Of a stretch of DNA of 38,642 bases, positions 13,418-21,877 are shown piece after piece; the first letter of the stretch is position 1, and each line of letters starts with the position of its first letter. The stretch is from positions 1 through 38,642 of the IMG/VR virus record IMGVR_UViG_3300043540_000789; one strand, 5' to 3'. The position numbers and the translations under genes were made by a program. The notes below the pieces were generated by a model. The model did not search any database, was not told where the DNA came from, and was given only the letters and a program-made list of their open reading frames with translations. Origin of the DNA: a virus.

Positions 13418-14278
13418 CTACGGGCGCGAAGAGACGATCTGCGCGCCCTTCACGGTGAGATTGGTTGCGGGGTTCAGATTGCGGTAGATGACGACGCCGT
13501 TCAGGCCGTAGCCGAGCAGCCGGTCGTACCAGCGCGGCTTCGTCAGCCGGTTGACGTTGGCCGTGATGCCTCCGACATTCGTGCCAATAGCCTGCCAGGT
13601 GGTAATCGCCGCAGGGAGCGCGGCGCGCACATCGGAGGACATCTGGCCGAAGTTCATGGCCGCCCGCTCGATGCCTTTCGAAGCGCCGACGTACCGGTTG
13701 AAGACGCAGTCGGGGTTGTACTCGCAATCGAGAAAAAGCGGAGCGGCGTCGTCTACCTGTCTGGCGATACCGGCCGCGTGATCGAGCACCGGCTTGAGAT
13801 CGCCGCGGAGATCCTCAGCCTTGGCCAAGGCGGCGTCCGCGCGCCCGAGGGTGTCCCCCACACGCCGGTCGGCCGTGGTGCGGATCTGGTCCACCTCGCC
13901 CATAACATCCTTGCGCAACGCCGCGACCTGGCGTTCCGTGCGGACCAGGATATCCTGGCGCGCGGCCTGAATCTGGCCGGCGAGATCGCCACGCGCGGCG
14001 GCCACCTGGGCCAGCAACGCCGCCCGCGTGACCGCGACCTCGCGAGAAACGGCCACGGGCAACGCCCGGGCGGCCCACGTGGCGGCGTGGAGCAAGAGGA
14101 AGGCCTGTACGGCCACTCCCGTGAGGGCGGCCAACAGGGCGCACGTGAGCGCGTCTTTCAGCCGTCCCTGGAACGGGCGGGGTGGCGGCCCCAAGGAAAG
14201 TGCGGCTCCAGGTTCCGGTGGCGGAAACGTGATACCGTCCTTCTGCACGGAGGGCGGCGGGTCGTGCAGATCAGACAT
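13418..14278 (-). CDS. Membrane-anchored coiled-coil protein of the lysis region
   Basis: 286 aa. The N-terminal ~40 residues are proline-rich (FPPPEPGAALSLGPPPRPF). A single membrane span follows at ~44-68 (ALLAALTGVAVQAFLLLHAA). Then comes a long helical, probably periplasmic region (~75-175) full of Ala, Arg, Asp and Gln in heptad-like order (LLAQVAAARGDLAGQIQAAR). A C-terminal part has two Cys (LDCEYNPDCVF), likely a disulfide. The ATG has AAGGAG seven bases upstream and overlaps the endolysin stop by eight bases. The plan of anchor plus periplasmic coiled coil recalls inner-membrane spanins, but it is longer than usual. It could instead be an envelope scaffold or exclusion protein. Confidence 0.7.
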   Translation of the reverse strand: MSDLHDPPPSVQKDGITFPPPEPGAALSLGPPPRPFQGRLKDALTCALLAALTGVAVQAFLLLHAATWAARALPVAVSREVAVTRAALLAQVAAARGDLAGQIQAARQDILVRTERQVAALRKDVMGEVDQIRTTADRRVGDTLGRADAALAKAEDLRGDLKPVLDHAAGIARQVDDAAPLFLDCEYNPDCVFNRYVGASKGIERAAMNFGQMSSDVRAALPAAITTWQAIGTNVGGITANVNRLTKPRWYDRLLGYGLNGVVIYRNLNPATNLTVKGAQIVSSRP

Positions 14279-14756
14279 TCACGGTCTCCTTGTGCGCGGC
14301 GGCGATTGCCTGCGCCACGTTTGTCTGGCGGGAGATGGCCGCGGCCAAATGCGCATAGTTGGGGTCTGTCGCGTAAGTCCCGGCGACCGCCGCAATCAGG
14401 GCGGACAGATCGTGATCGTTCTGGTACCTCTCCCAGGCGGCGCGGTACGGCGCTCCTTGCGTGATGAGCCACACATAGTCGCGACACGCGTGCTCGAGGG
14501 AATCGTAGTCCGCGAATTCAGCGGTCACTTCCACGCGATGTCCGCCGACCACCTCGTGCGTCACAACGGCGCAGCACCGGGTGTGGCGGTCGGCTTTCTT
14601 GATGCCGAAGTACCCAGCGTGGCCCACGGGCTTTTCGCCCCATTTCGATTCCAGCGCCCACTGTGCAATCAGCAATTGCGACGGGCAGCCGGTTTGCGCT
14701 TCCAGCGCAATGGCAATACGCGCGACTTCCCTCAGCCGCGCCTCGCGGTCTTCCAT
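14271..14756 (-). CDS. Endolysin, glucosaminidase (FlgJ-type) domain
   Basis: A 161-aa peptidoglycan hydrolase that should cut glycan strands at lysis. Seen: GCPSQLLIAQWALESKWG with the likely catalytic Glu36, then GYFGIKKADRH, a FADYDSLEHACRDYVWL block and YATDPNYAHLAAAI near the end, all standard for the mannosyl-glycoprotein endo-beta-N-acetylglucosaminidase family (PF01832). There is no signal peptide, so release needs the holin. The ATG at 14756 has AAGG nine bases upstream; a GTG three codons earlier is possible but overlaps the ribosome-binding site. It is the first gene of the lysis cassette and is divergent from the secreted-protein gene at 14887. Confidence 0.9.
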   Translation of the reverse strand: MEDREARLREVARIAIALEAQTGCPSQLLIAQWALESKWGEKPVGHAGYFGIKKADRHTRCCAVVTHEVVGGHRVEVTAEFADYDSLEHACRDYVWLITQGAPYRAAWERYQNDHDLSALIAAVAGTYATDPNYAHLAAAISRQTNVAQAIAAAHKETVNV

Positions 14757-14886
14757 TGTTGTCACCTTGTCAGTTGTGGTTTGGCTTAACTTCCGTGGCG
14801 GTAACCGTCAGTGTGCCGCCGGGTTTAGAATCGAACCGTGCACGGGGTTTTCGTGTCCGCCTTCGTGCCGCAACAGGAGGAGATTC

Positions 14887-15447
14887 ATGCGAACTCGCTA
14901 CTTGTTTTGGGCAGCCCTTGCTTGCGCCTGTCTCGGGCTGGACGTCATGGCGCAGCCATCCGCGCCGCTCCCGGCCGTCATTCCGATTTCGTTACAGCAG
15001 ACGATGACCACGGGCATGGTCGGCTTCACGCTGAACCAGACCGCCCGCCTCAGCGTTCTGAACCTGAACCCTGTTCCGTCTACCGCGAACGCGCAACCGA
15101 ACTGCACCGTTGAGCTACAGTTCTTCGATTCGCAGAACCATTCGTTGAAACAGAGTGTAGTCCCCAACTTTGCGCCGCAGACGGCCACTTCGCTGGACCT
15201 GACCGTGGTGCCTGCGACTGCCGCGTCGCTCACTCCGCCACGCGCGCAGGTTCGCGGTGTGGTGACCGTCAACCCGGCGCCGACTCCGGTAATGAGCCCC
15301 GCTGCTGTCGGCTACTGCGGCGTTATGGTCAGCCTGGAAATCTTCGACAATACGACCGGCAGCACCGCCGCTCTGACGACCGATACGCGCGTGATCAGCG
15401 GCATCATGCCTTTGGGGATAGTGCGCAACGGCGTCCTCAAGCCCTAA
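14887..15447 (+). CDS. Secreted protein of unknown function, plus-strand cargo
   Basis: 186 aa, on the strand opposite to its surroundings. A strong AGGAGGAG lies just before the ATG. The N-terminus is a Sec signal peptide (MRTRYLFWAALACACLGLDV) with likely cleavage near MAQ. The mature part is Pro/Thr/Ser-rich and looks like one beta-sandwich domain, with strands such as VELQFFDSQ and GVMVSLEIFDNTTGS and two Cys that may pair. Its stop overlaps the convergent tail-fibre stop by a few bases. A TAGAAT (14826-14831) could be a -10 box, but I see no good -35. It looks like a host-type exported protein acquired as cargo and expressed on its own, perhaps in the lysogen. The family is not recognised. 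Confidence 0.72.
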   Translation: MRTRYLFWAALACACLGLDVMAQPSAPLPAVIPISLQQTMTTGMVGFTLNQTARLSVLNLNPVPSTANAQPNCTVELQFFDSQNHSLKQSVVPNFAPQTATSLDLTVVPATAASLTPPRAQVRGVVTVNPAPTPVMSPAAVGYCGVMVSLEIFDNTTGSTAALTTDTRVISGIMPLGIVRNGVLKP

Positions 15448-18400
15448 ATGAACGAAGGACAGCTTTGTTGCTTCGGCAAGGGCAACGGCCATCCGAACAA
15501 ACAGAGGTGGTCGTATGCCCAGAACTTGATCACGGGAACGCCGGTCCGCTGCGCCGCCTGGTACTCGCGCTGCCAGGGCCACGCCCCCGTGTACCAGCCC
15601 ATCAGATACCGGCAGTGGGCGCGGTCCCAGGAGAGTTCCGCGAACGGGTATGCCGCGCACCGCTTGGCTTTGTCCAGATTGTGTTCCACGCCGGGGTACT
15701 GGTATCCCTCGGAGATGAAAGTGTCGAAGCCGGACCCGGCGCGCGCCTGCCACGCAGGCGGCAGATTCACATAGCGCAGCAACCGGCAGTTGTCCGGATC
15801 GTTCACGTCCATGGCCCAGAGCAGTTCGAACTGCGTAGACGGCCACTGCGCCAGGACCGCCGCCTGGATCGCCGCCACGTAGCTGCCCAATCGCGCACGC
15901 AGGAAGTTCGCGTCCGCGTACCCGTTGACGCTGGGATCGTCGTTGGCGGTAAGGAACGTGTGCAGCGTGCCGCCAAAAGCCGCCGTGGTGTCGTTATCGT
16001 AGAAGGCCATGCCGCTCGCGCCCTGGATGTACCACCACAGCACTTCCCCGAACTGGAGCCGTGGCGTCAGGCCGGCGGCGGCCATCAATCCGGCCATCTG
16101 GGCGAATGCCGACGCCATGTAGCTTTGTACCGGCGTTCCGAAGGCGGCCATGGAGCTTTTGAGGCTGGCGTATCCTGTGTCCGTCTCCGCGGCGGCGCCG
16201 CCAGGGAACCGCTGCACCCACACCTGCCCGTTAACTGGATCGTCGGGTGGGTTGACGAGCTCCTGCGAGAAGGATACGGTCACGCCGATTCCGGCCGCGC
16301 GGAGCGCCGAGAAGTAATCTGCGTGCCAATCGCGGAATGCCCGGTTGAGCGGCTGGTCCGCGCCCGGATCGATTACCCACTGGCCCACGCTCGACCCCGA
16401 ATGCAGATCCCCCGAGCACGCCACAGTGCCGTTCAGAGAACCGCTTTCGGCGACCGCGGGGTTATTGCTATACGTCCAGTTGGGCAGCCAGGATCGCACG
16501 GTGATCGTCAGGACCGGCCCTTCTGCCTTCGCCCACACGCCGACGAGCGTGGCGTTGATGAAGTATGCCAAGTGCGCGGCGACGGTGGACGGCGTGTCCT
16601 GGGCAAAGCACGTCTTCCCAATGGCCGTATCGCCGATGTGAACCCACACCTCGTCCTGGTCCTCAAACGTCCCGCCGAACGTCACGGTCGCGTGCGAGAA
16701 GGACCCACCGGCGCGCATCGCCTGCTTCCACCAGAACACCCCGCAGTAATGGTCGATCTCGCCGACCAGGCCGAGTTTCTGAATGTTCCAGATGACGCGT
16801 TGCGGCGAAAGCTTGTACGTGGCATCGGTATCGAAGTCCGTCGCCAGGGCCACATCCGTGCGCGTCTCCGGGGCGTCGGGAACGTCGCCAGGGACCGCGC
16901 ATTCCAGGAAATCGAAATAGAAGTACCAACCTTGGCTGTTGGCGTTCTTATCGGACTGGCACGTGATGACGACCGTGTGGCGCCCGGCCGCCACGTTCGA
17001 GAACAACTTACGGCGTACCTGGGCCGCCGCGCCGTAAGTGTCCAGCGTCACTGGAGCGCCTCCGTCGAGCGTCGCCCGGATGATGCCGCAGTTGAAGTCG
17101 ATGCGCGTGCCGACGTAAATGTCGTGCATGTGCTGGCAGTGCGTCTCAATCGTGAGAGACCGCGTCTCGTACTGGCTGTACGCTGAGCGAATCGCGCGCC
17201 CGCCGCTCCAGAAAGCGAAGCCATCCGACGGCGCCCACTCCCAATAGCCAGCCTGCGTGACCCAGGCGTTCGACTCCTCGATCCGCACAGAACCAGGCCC
17301 CGCGACCTTGAGCGCGCGGGCCCCGTAGAGATCGCGCACCGTCCAGTTCGTGACGGTGACGATCCATTCGGCGGGGACGTAAGCGGCGCTGTTCTGAAGC
17401 ACCGGCGCGAACGTCAGCCAGAGCTTTTGAAGATCTGTCCATCCGAGCGCATCGAAGTCTATCGCGACGTGCCACGTCAGGTTGTCCGAGGAACCGCCCA
17501 CCAACTGCACATGGTCCGGCGTGAAGCGGAGCGTGCTGGTCGCATGCAGTTCATAGAACGTCACCGAGTTGCCGTCCACGCCGGGCTCCGCGGTGATGGT
17601 GATGCAGGCGTTCCCCGTCTCTGAATCCGTGCCCGCCTCGGCTGAGAGCGCCACTGGACCGTTGTCGTTCCAATTCGTGTGGTTGATTTGATCGACAATA
17701 GCCGCGCAGACCTGAGCCGCAGTAACAGGCTTCAGCGAGGCAGAAGCGGAGCCGTCCGAACTGGAGACGCTGATCGGGCCCACGATGCCCGCCCGGAGCG
17801 TGACCGTAATCTCATTCCCTGCCAGCCCGCCCGCCGCGGCTGTGCAGTTCGGGTCGCCGGCCGTTATCTGGGTGGCGATGTTTGCCGCGATGGAAGCGGC
17901 ATCCGGCTCCGATCCCTGGTCGCAGGAGTAAGTCGCATCCGCGATTTTCACCCAGTGCCTGGCGCCGTTCAACATGACAGCGCCGGACCCATCGGAACTC
18001 GATACCTCTACGGGTCCCACCTGTCCCGCCCGAAGCGAGATCGTAATCGCGTTGCCGCTCGCGGTCGCCGTGCATTGGGTATCGTTCGCCGCGATCTGGC
18101 TGGCGATGTTCGATGCGATGGAGGCGGCATCCGGTTCCGATCCCTGGTCGCACGAATACCGGATCGAGCCCAGCTGCACCCAATGCGCCGCGCCATTCAG
18201 CGTTGCCGGTCCGGAACCATCGGAACTGGACACCGAGATAGGCCCGATCACCCCGGATCGGAGCGTGACGGTAATGGCGTTCGAAGTCACCGTGGCAGAA
18301 CAGTTCGGATCGCTCGCGTTGATCTGGTCGGCCAGGTTCTGAGCGATTTGCGCGGCCGTAAGGGCGCCCTGGCTACAGGTGTAAGTCGTGTTGCCGATCT

Positions 18401-20102
18401 TCACCCAATGGTTCGCCCCGGCCAGCGTCACCGTGCTGGAGCCGTCGGAACTCGACACGGTGACCGGACCGAGGACACCGGTCCTTAACGAGACGACGAT
18501 GGCATTGCTGTCCGCCGTGGCCGTGCAGTTCGGGTCGCTGCTGGCAATCTGCGAAGCGAGGTTCGAAGCCATCTCTGCCGCCGTAAGGGTGCCCTGCTGG
18601 CACGAGTACCGGTTGGCGCCGCACTGCACCCAATGGATGGCTTCGGAACTCCCCGACAGCGTGACCGATGTGGAACCGTCGGAACTCGACACCGTAACTA
18701 GCCCCACTTGCCCGCTGCGCAGAGACACCGTGATCGCGTTATTCGATGCGGTCGCCGTACACACCGGATCGCCGGCAGCAATGGCGCCCGCGATGGCCGA
18801 GGCGATCTCAGCCGCCGACAGACCGCCCTGATCCTGGCTGTATCGATTCGCTCCTACTTGCACCCAGTGGTGGTAGTCTTCAATCGTCGTCGGGCCGCCG
18901 CCGTCTGAGTCAGTGACTACAACCGGGCCGCCCTGCCCGCTGCGCAGACTGACGACGACGCCGTTTCCTTGTGCGCCTCCGGCCACGGCGGTGCATGCGG
19001 GATCTGAGGCGGCAATCTGAGCAGCGATGTTGGATGCGACCTGTGCGCTCGATAGGTAGCCCTGCAAACACGAGTACTGCGTCGAACCGATCTGCACCCA
19101 GTGCCGGTAATCATCCAGGGTTCCTGGTGCGGAGCCATCGGAACTGGAGATTGCAATCGGGCCGGGAACGTTGTCTTTCAGTTGGAACGTCAGCACGTTT
19201 CCGCTCATGGAGACGTTGACGTTCGGATCGCGCGCCACAATCTGCTCGCGGATGTTGTTGGTGATCTGGTTGGATGACCAGCCATTTTCATCGCAGTAAT
19301 ACTGCTGGCCAGCGATCCACACGCTGTGCCGATAAGCGGCATTGCCCTGCCACCAAAAGGCTTGCTGAACGCTCAGCGAAACCGGTTGCCACCAAATGTC
19401 CCGTTCGGTGGAGAGGGCGACGCTCTGCCACCAGATATCCTGCTCGCACGAGGTGGTCGTGCCAGCCGCCGCAATGTCCTGCTCACACGAACCGTTCACC
19501 GCCGACCAGTAGATATCCTGCTCACACGACGGCGAAGCCTGCTGCCACCAGATCTCCTGCTGGCAGGAACTCTGGCCGGCAGTGCTCCAGAAGATCGCCT
19601 GCACGCATGCCGCAGTGGAAGGCAGGACCGCGGAGTCGAACGCCCGGTTCTGATACCACAGCACCACGCGGTCGCCGGGCATCAGGTACGCGCCGGTGAG
19701 AACGAATTTACCGGAGGCGCCGGTGCGCCCTGCCGGACCCGTGGCAAGCTCGATCAGCTTCTTCTGGACGAGCTCCCCCGCGCCGTTGTACGCGTTGAGC
19801 GTTTGCCAGTCGGTCCACGGCCACTTCTTCGATTCGAACGGATGAATCCCGTGGAACGACACATCGAAGTCCAGTTTGATCCCGGCGAAGTTGCCGTCTG
19901 GCAGGTAAGAGAATCGCGGATGGCCGAACGGATCGTCCTTCTGAAACAGCACGAGCACCGCGAAATCTGCCTGATCGCGGAATACGCCCGACAGGTGGAA
20001 TCCGCCGTCCGACGCGCCCCACAATGCGGCCGCCGCTCCATAGGCGTCGAAGCCCTGGAGATGCATCGTCCGGTGAGGCTGGAACTTGAAAAGCTGGTCC
20101 AC
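15444..20102 (-). CDS. Giant tail fibre with tandem repeats and TIM-barrel-like C-terminus
   Basis: 1552 aa, starting at GTG (20102); a TAG six codons upstream rules out a longer form. Layout: an N-terminal ~160-residue structural domain; a Cys/Trp microrepeat region (165-252); seven tandem ~76-residue beta-rich repeats (257-790); a carbohydrate-module-like middle (~870-1080, with jelly-roll-like strands and TLTIETHCQHMHDIYVGTRI); and a C-terminal ~450 residues resembling a glycoside-hydrolase-like TIM barrel (FGEVLWWYIQGASGMAFYDN, WAMDVNDPDNCRLLRYVNLP, FDTFISEGYQYPG). It probably binds and perhaps cleaves a surface glycan. It lies after the tip protein, as receptor-binding fibres do, but a plus-strand DUF262 gene separates them. 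Enzymatic activity is unproven. Confidence 0.85.
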   Translation of the reverse strand: MDQLFKFQPHRTMHLQGFDAYGAAAALWGASDGGFHLSGVFRDQADFAVLVLFQKDDPFGHPRFSYLPDGNFAGIKLDFDVSFHGIHPFESKKWPWTDWQTLNAYNGAGELVQKKLIELATGPAGRTGASGKFVLTGAYLMPGDRVVLWYQNRAFDSAVLPSTAACVQAIFWSTAGQSSCQQEIWWQQASPSCEQDIYWSAVNGSCEQDIAAAGTTTSCEQDIWWQSVALSTERDIWWQPVSLSVQQAFWWQGNAAYRHSVWIAGQQYYCDENGWSSNQITNNIREQIVARDPNVNVSMSGNVLTFQLKDNVPGPIAISSSDGSAPGTLDDYRHWVQIGSTQYSCLQGYLSSAQVASNIAAQIAASDPACTAVAGGAQGNGVVVSLRSGQGGPVVVTDSDGGGPTTIEDYHHWVQVGANRYSQDQGGLSAAEIASAIAGAIAAGDPVCTATASNNAITVSLRSGQVGLVTVSSSDGSTSVTLSGSSEAIHWVQCGANRYSCQQGTLTAAEMASNLASQIASSDPNCTATADSNAIVVSLRTGVLGPVTVSSSDGSSTVTLAGANHWVKIGNTTYTCSQGALTAAQIAQNLADQINASDPNCSATVTSNAITVTLRSGVIGPISVSSSDGSGPATLNGAAHWVQLGSIRYSCDQGSEPDAASIASNIASQIAANDTQCTATASGNAITISLRAGQVGPVEVSSSDGSGAVMLNGARHWVKIADATYSCDQGSEPDAASIAANIATQITAGDPNCTAAAGGLAGNEITVTLRAGIVGPISVSSSDGSASASLKPVTAAQVCAAIVDQINHTNWNDNGPVALSAEAGTDSETGNACITITAEPGVDGNSVTFYELHATSTLRFTPDHVQLVGGSSDNLTWHVAIDFDALGWTDLQKLWLTFAPVLQNSAAYVPAEWIVTVTNWTVRDLYGARALKVAGPGSVRIEESNAWVTQAGYWEWAPSDGFAFWSGGRAIRSAYSQYETRSLTIETHCQHMHDIYVGTRIDFNCGIIRATLDGGAPVTLDTYGAAAQVRRKLFSNVAAGRHTVVITCQSDKNANSQGWYFYFDFLECAVPGDVPDAPETRTDVALATDFDTDATYKLSPQRVIWNIQKLGLVGEIDHYCGVFWWKQAMRAGGSFSHATVTFGGTFEDQDEVWVHIGDTAIGKTCFAQDTPSTVAAHLAYFINATLVGVWAKAEGPVLTITVRSWLPNWTYSNNPAVAESGSLNGTVACSGDLHSGSSVGQWVIDPGADQPLNRAFRDWHADYFSALRAAGIGVTVSFSQELVNPPDDPVNGQVWVQRFPGGAAAETDTGYASLKSSMAAFGTPVQSYMASAFAQMAGLMAAAGLTPRLQFGEVLWWYIQGASGMAFYDNDTTAAFGGTLHTFLTANDDPSVNGYADANFLRARLGSYVAAIQAAVLAQWPSTQFELLWAMDVNDPDNCRLLRYVNLPPAWQARAGSGFDTFISEGYQYPGVEHNLDKAKRCAAYPFAELSWDRAHCRYLMGWYTGAWPWQREYQAAQRTGVPVIKFWAYDHLCLFGWPLPLPKQQSCPSFI
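17733..19328 (-). repeat. Seven tandem ~76-residue repeats in the tail fibre
   Basis: Units begin with HWVxxGxxxYSC (protein positions ~259, 334, 412, 490, 565, 640 and 716), pass through a helix (AAQIASNIAAQI-like), DPNCTA, a strand AITVSLRSG, and end VSSSDGS plus a short loop. Period is 75-78 residues (225-234 bp). Most units carry two Cys, one after YS and one after DPx, a probable disulfide. A decayed eighth unit (AAQVCAAIVDQIN) follows at ~794. The DNA copies have diverged, so this is an old amplification. Confidence 0.9.
19347..19610 (-). repeat. Cys/Trp microrepeats in the tail fibre
   Basis: About seven short units, each ~12-14 residues, of the form SCEQDIWWQ: CVQAIFW, CQQEIWW, CEQDIYW, CEQDI, CEQDIWW, TERDIWW, VQQAFWW. 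Cysteine is lost in the last two. The pattern of one Cys and one or two Trp per unit is unusual for a phage fibre. Confidence 0.85.
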
Positions 20103-20162
20103 GAGTGTGGCTAACCTCTATGAATCGCGGTCGAAGATTCCGGCGACGAACCGCGCGCATGC

Positions 20163-20191
20163 TTTTCACGGGATAGGAAAGATTCTAGAAT
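20163..20191 (+). promoter_or_regulatory. Candidate sigma70-type promoter for the DUF262 gene
   Basis: TTTTCA (20163-20168) and TAGAAT (20186-20191) are exactly 17 bases apart, about 100 bp before the DUF262 start and pointing toward it. Four and five of six bases match the consensus boxes. Confidence 0.55.
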
Positions 20192-20201
20192 GGAACATTC
20201 C
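20182..20201. promoter_or_regulatory. Two abutting palindromes over the -10 box (operator-like)
   Basis: ATTCTAGAAT (20182-20191, perfect) contains the -10 box. GGAACATTCC (20192-20201, 4-bp arms) follows without a gap. A repressor bound here would cover the start of DUF262 transcription. Confidence 0.5.
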
Positions 20202-20294
20202 TGTGGAACGTGGCCCTGGCAGATCTTGCCACCGATTCCACTTTCCAGGCAGAGGCCCGTCAACAAAACCGAAGAGACTGGGAGGCGGCGGCAA

Positions 20295-21839
20295 ATGCAG
20301 GGGCAACTAAAGCACGAAAGGCAGAGCGTCCGTGAGTTGGTAAAAGACTTCCGCGAAGGCAGGCTGCTGGTACCTGAATTCCAGCGAGAATATGTCTGGC
20401 GTAAGGGGAAGGCTCCGAAGCTCATTGAATCTCTGTACCGTCAATTCCCGATTTCATTGCTTCTTGTTTGGGAGAGTCAGGACCGCATTGAGGTGCGGCG
20501 GCAGGACCCTCGCCGAGCATTGATGTCGACCCTCGGTTGGCTGGTCGATGGCCAACAACGCGTCACTACGCTCGTCAAGACTATGTCCGGAGATGAGGGA
20601 ATCGAGGTCGTATTCAATGTCGACGACGAAGAGTTCGCGAGCGCGAACGCCGCCACCCGGCGGGACGACCGTTGGATTCGGGTCTCAGATGCTTGGGATG
20701 ACGATTCATACCGGCGCTACCGAAGAAATCTGCCCGACGACGGCCGTGGGAAGAAGATCGAGGCTCGCCTGGACCGTCTCCGAAAGGTCCTCGAGTACGA
20801 GATCCCTATAATCAGAATGGTTGGCTATAGTTTCCAGGATGCCGTCGAGAGTTTCAAGCGCATCAATTACTACGGTGTACGCCTCAAGACTGAAGATCTT
20901 CAGAGCGCCGAAGTTGCGGCACAACACGCTGGTTTTATTCGCAAGCGCGTCACACCGTTCCTCAACGGATTACAAAAGCGGGGTTATGACCGCATATCGG
21001 CGACTCACCTTTTCCGCGCATGCGCTTTCGCGGCACATCCTGATGGCCGAAGTAGGACACCGCTGCACGAACTGGATGCCCGCGAGATTGAACAGGCGTG
21101 GCGACGCACCACGAACGCAGTAGAAGCAGCACTCGGATTGGTTTCCGGCGAACTCGGTGTTGCGGACATGAGCATCCTGTGGTCTGGCAACCTCTTGGTT
21201 CCGGTGATTGCCCTGTGCGCCACTGTTCCGGCGAAACAGCGAGATGATCGGGAGATTGCGGGCTGGGTGGCGTTGGCAGCGTTGCACCACCGATACAGCC
21301 GATCGGCGGAAACGGCTCTAGAGCAGGATCTTCGCGCCTGCAGAGCGCAAGATCCAATTAGAGCACTGCTGGAGAATCTAAAGCAGGGCCGGAAATATAT
21401 TGGCTCTACTGAGGCAGACTTCGACGGCCTCATCGCGGACAAAAGTGCATTGTTAGCCACATACATAGCCTGCAAACACCTCGGAGCAAAGGACCTGTTT
21501 ACTGGCCGAACTATCCAAGCTCGGTGCAAGATTGACAGACATCACATCCTCCCTCGGGCCCTTTTTCAGCACGGATTCGAGCGTGACCGTGCGGATGTGC
21601 TCGCGAACATCGCTTTTATCATCAGCGACACAAACCAGAGTATTAACGACGCCAATCCGGCAGCATATCTCAGTACGATAAACACGAAGATTCTGGCGAG
21701 CCAGGCAATCCCGTTGCACAAGGCGAACTGGGATATCAGCAAGGCTGAAGTGTTTTGGGACGAAAGAAAAAAGCTCTTGGCGGAAGCGTTCAACGCATTT
21801 TTGAAATCCGCGTTTTCGAGAAGGCGGCTGTTCATTTAG
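20295..21839 (+). CDS. GmrSD-like DUF262/HNH defence protein, plus-strand cargo
   Basis: 514 aa in one chain. The N-terminal DUF262 (GmrS-like, ParB-fold) domain has VPEFQREYVW (26-35) and LVDGQQRVTTL (83-93), the DGQQR nucleotide-binding signature, plus FKRINYYGVRLKTEDLQSAE (187-206). The C-terminal HNH-like DUF1524 region has KIDRHHILPRALF (412-424, H416/H417) with N438 and NQSINDANPAAYL (447-459). Proteins of this plan include type IV restriction enzymes that attack modified DNA, and other DUF262 anti-phage effectors. The ATG at 20295 has GGGAGG nine bases upstream. It has its own promoter and opposes the late operon on both sides, as expected for phage-carried defence against rivals. Base composition is slightly more AT-rich than its neighbours, which suggests transfer. 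Confidence 0.88.
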   Translation: MQGQLKHERQSVRELVKDFREGRLLVPEFQREYVWRKGKAPKLIESLYRQFPISLLLVWESQDRIEVRRQDPRRALMSTLGWLVDGQQRVTTLVKTMSGDEGIEVVFNVDDEEFASANAATRRDDRWIRVSDAWDDDSYRRYRRNLPDDGRGKKIEARLDRLRKVLEYEIPIIRMVGYSFQDAVESFKRINYYGVRLKTEDLQSAEVAAQHAGFIRKRVTPFLNGLQKRGYDRISATHLFRACAFAAHPDGRSRTPLHELDAREIEQAWRRTTNAVEAALGLVSGELGVADMSILWSGNLLVPVIALCATVPAKQRDDREIAGWVALAALHHRYSRSAETALEQDLRACRAQDPIRALLENLKQGRKYIGSTEADFDGLIADKSALLATYIACKHLGAKDLFTGRTIQARCKIDRHHILPRALFQHGFERDRADVLANIAFIISDTNQSINDANPAAYLSTINTKILASQAIPLHKANWDISKAEVFWDERKKLLAEAFNAFLKSAFSRRRLFI

Positions 21840-21877
21840 GTCTCTTGGGCGTCGAATCTGATGTCACAATAGTCGGA

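Noticed and set aside
15465-17186. 573-aa plus-strand ORF opposite the tail fibre
   Set aside because: Arg/His/Pro-rich shadow of the fibre's TIM-barrel region, with no domain.
17733-19328. CRISPR-like or satellite DNA reading of the repeat array
   Set aside because: Period is 225-234 bp, copies are diverged at DNA level but conserved in the protein frame, and there are no short identical repeats with unique spacers.
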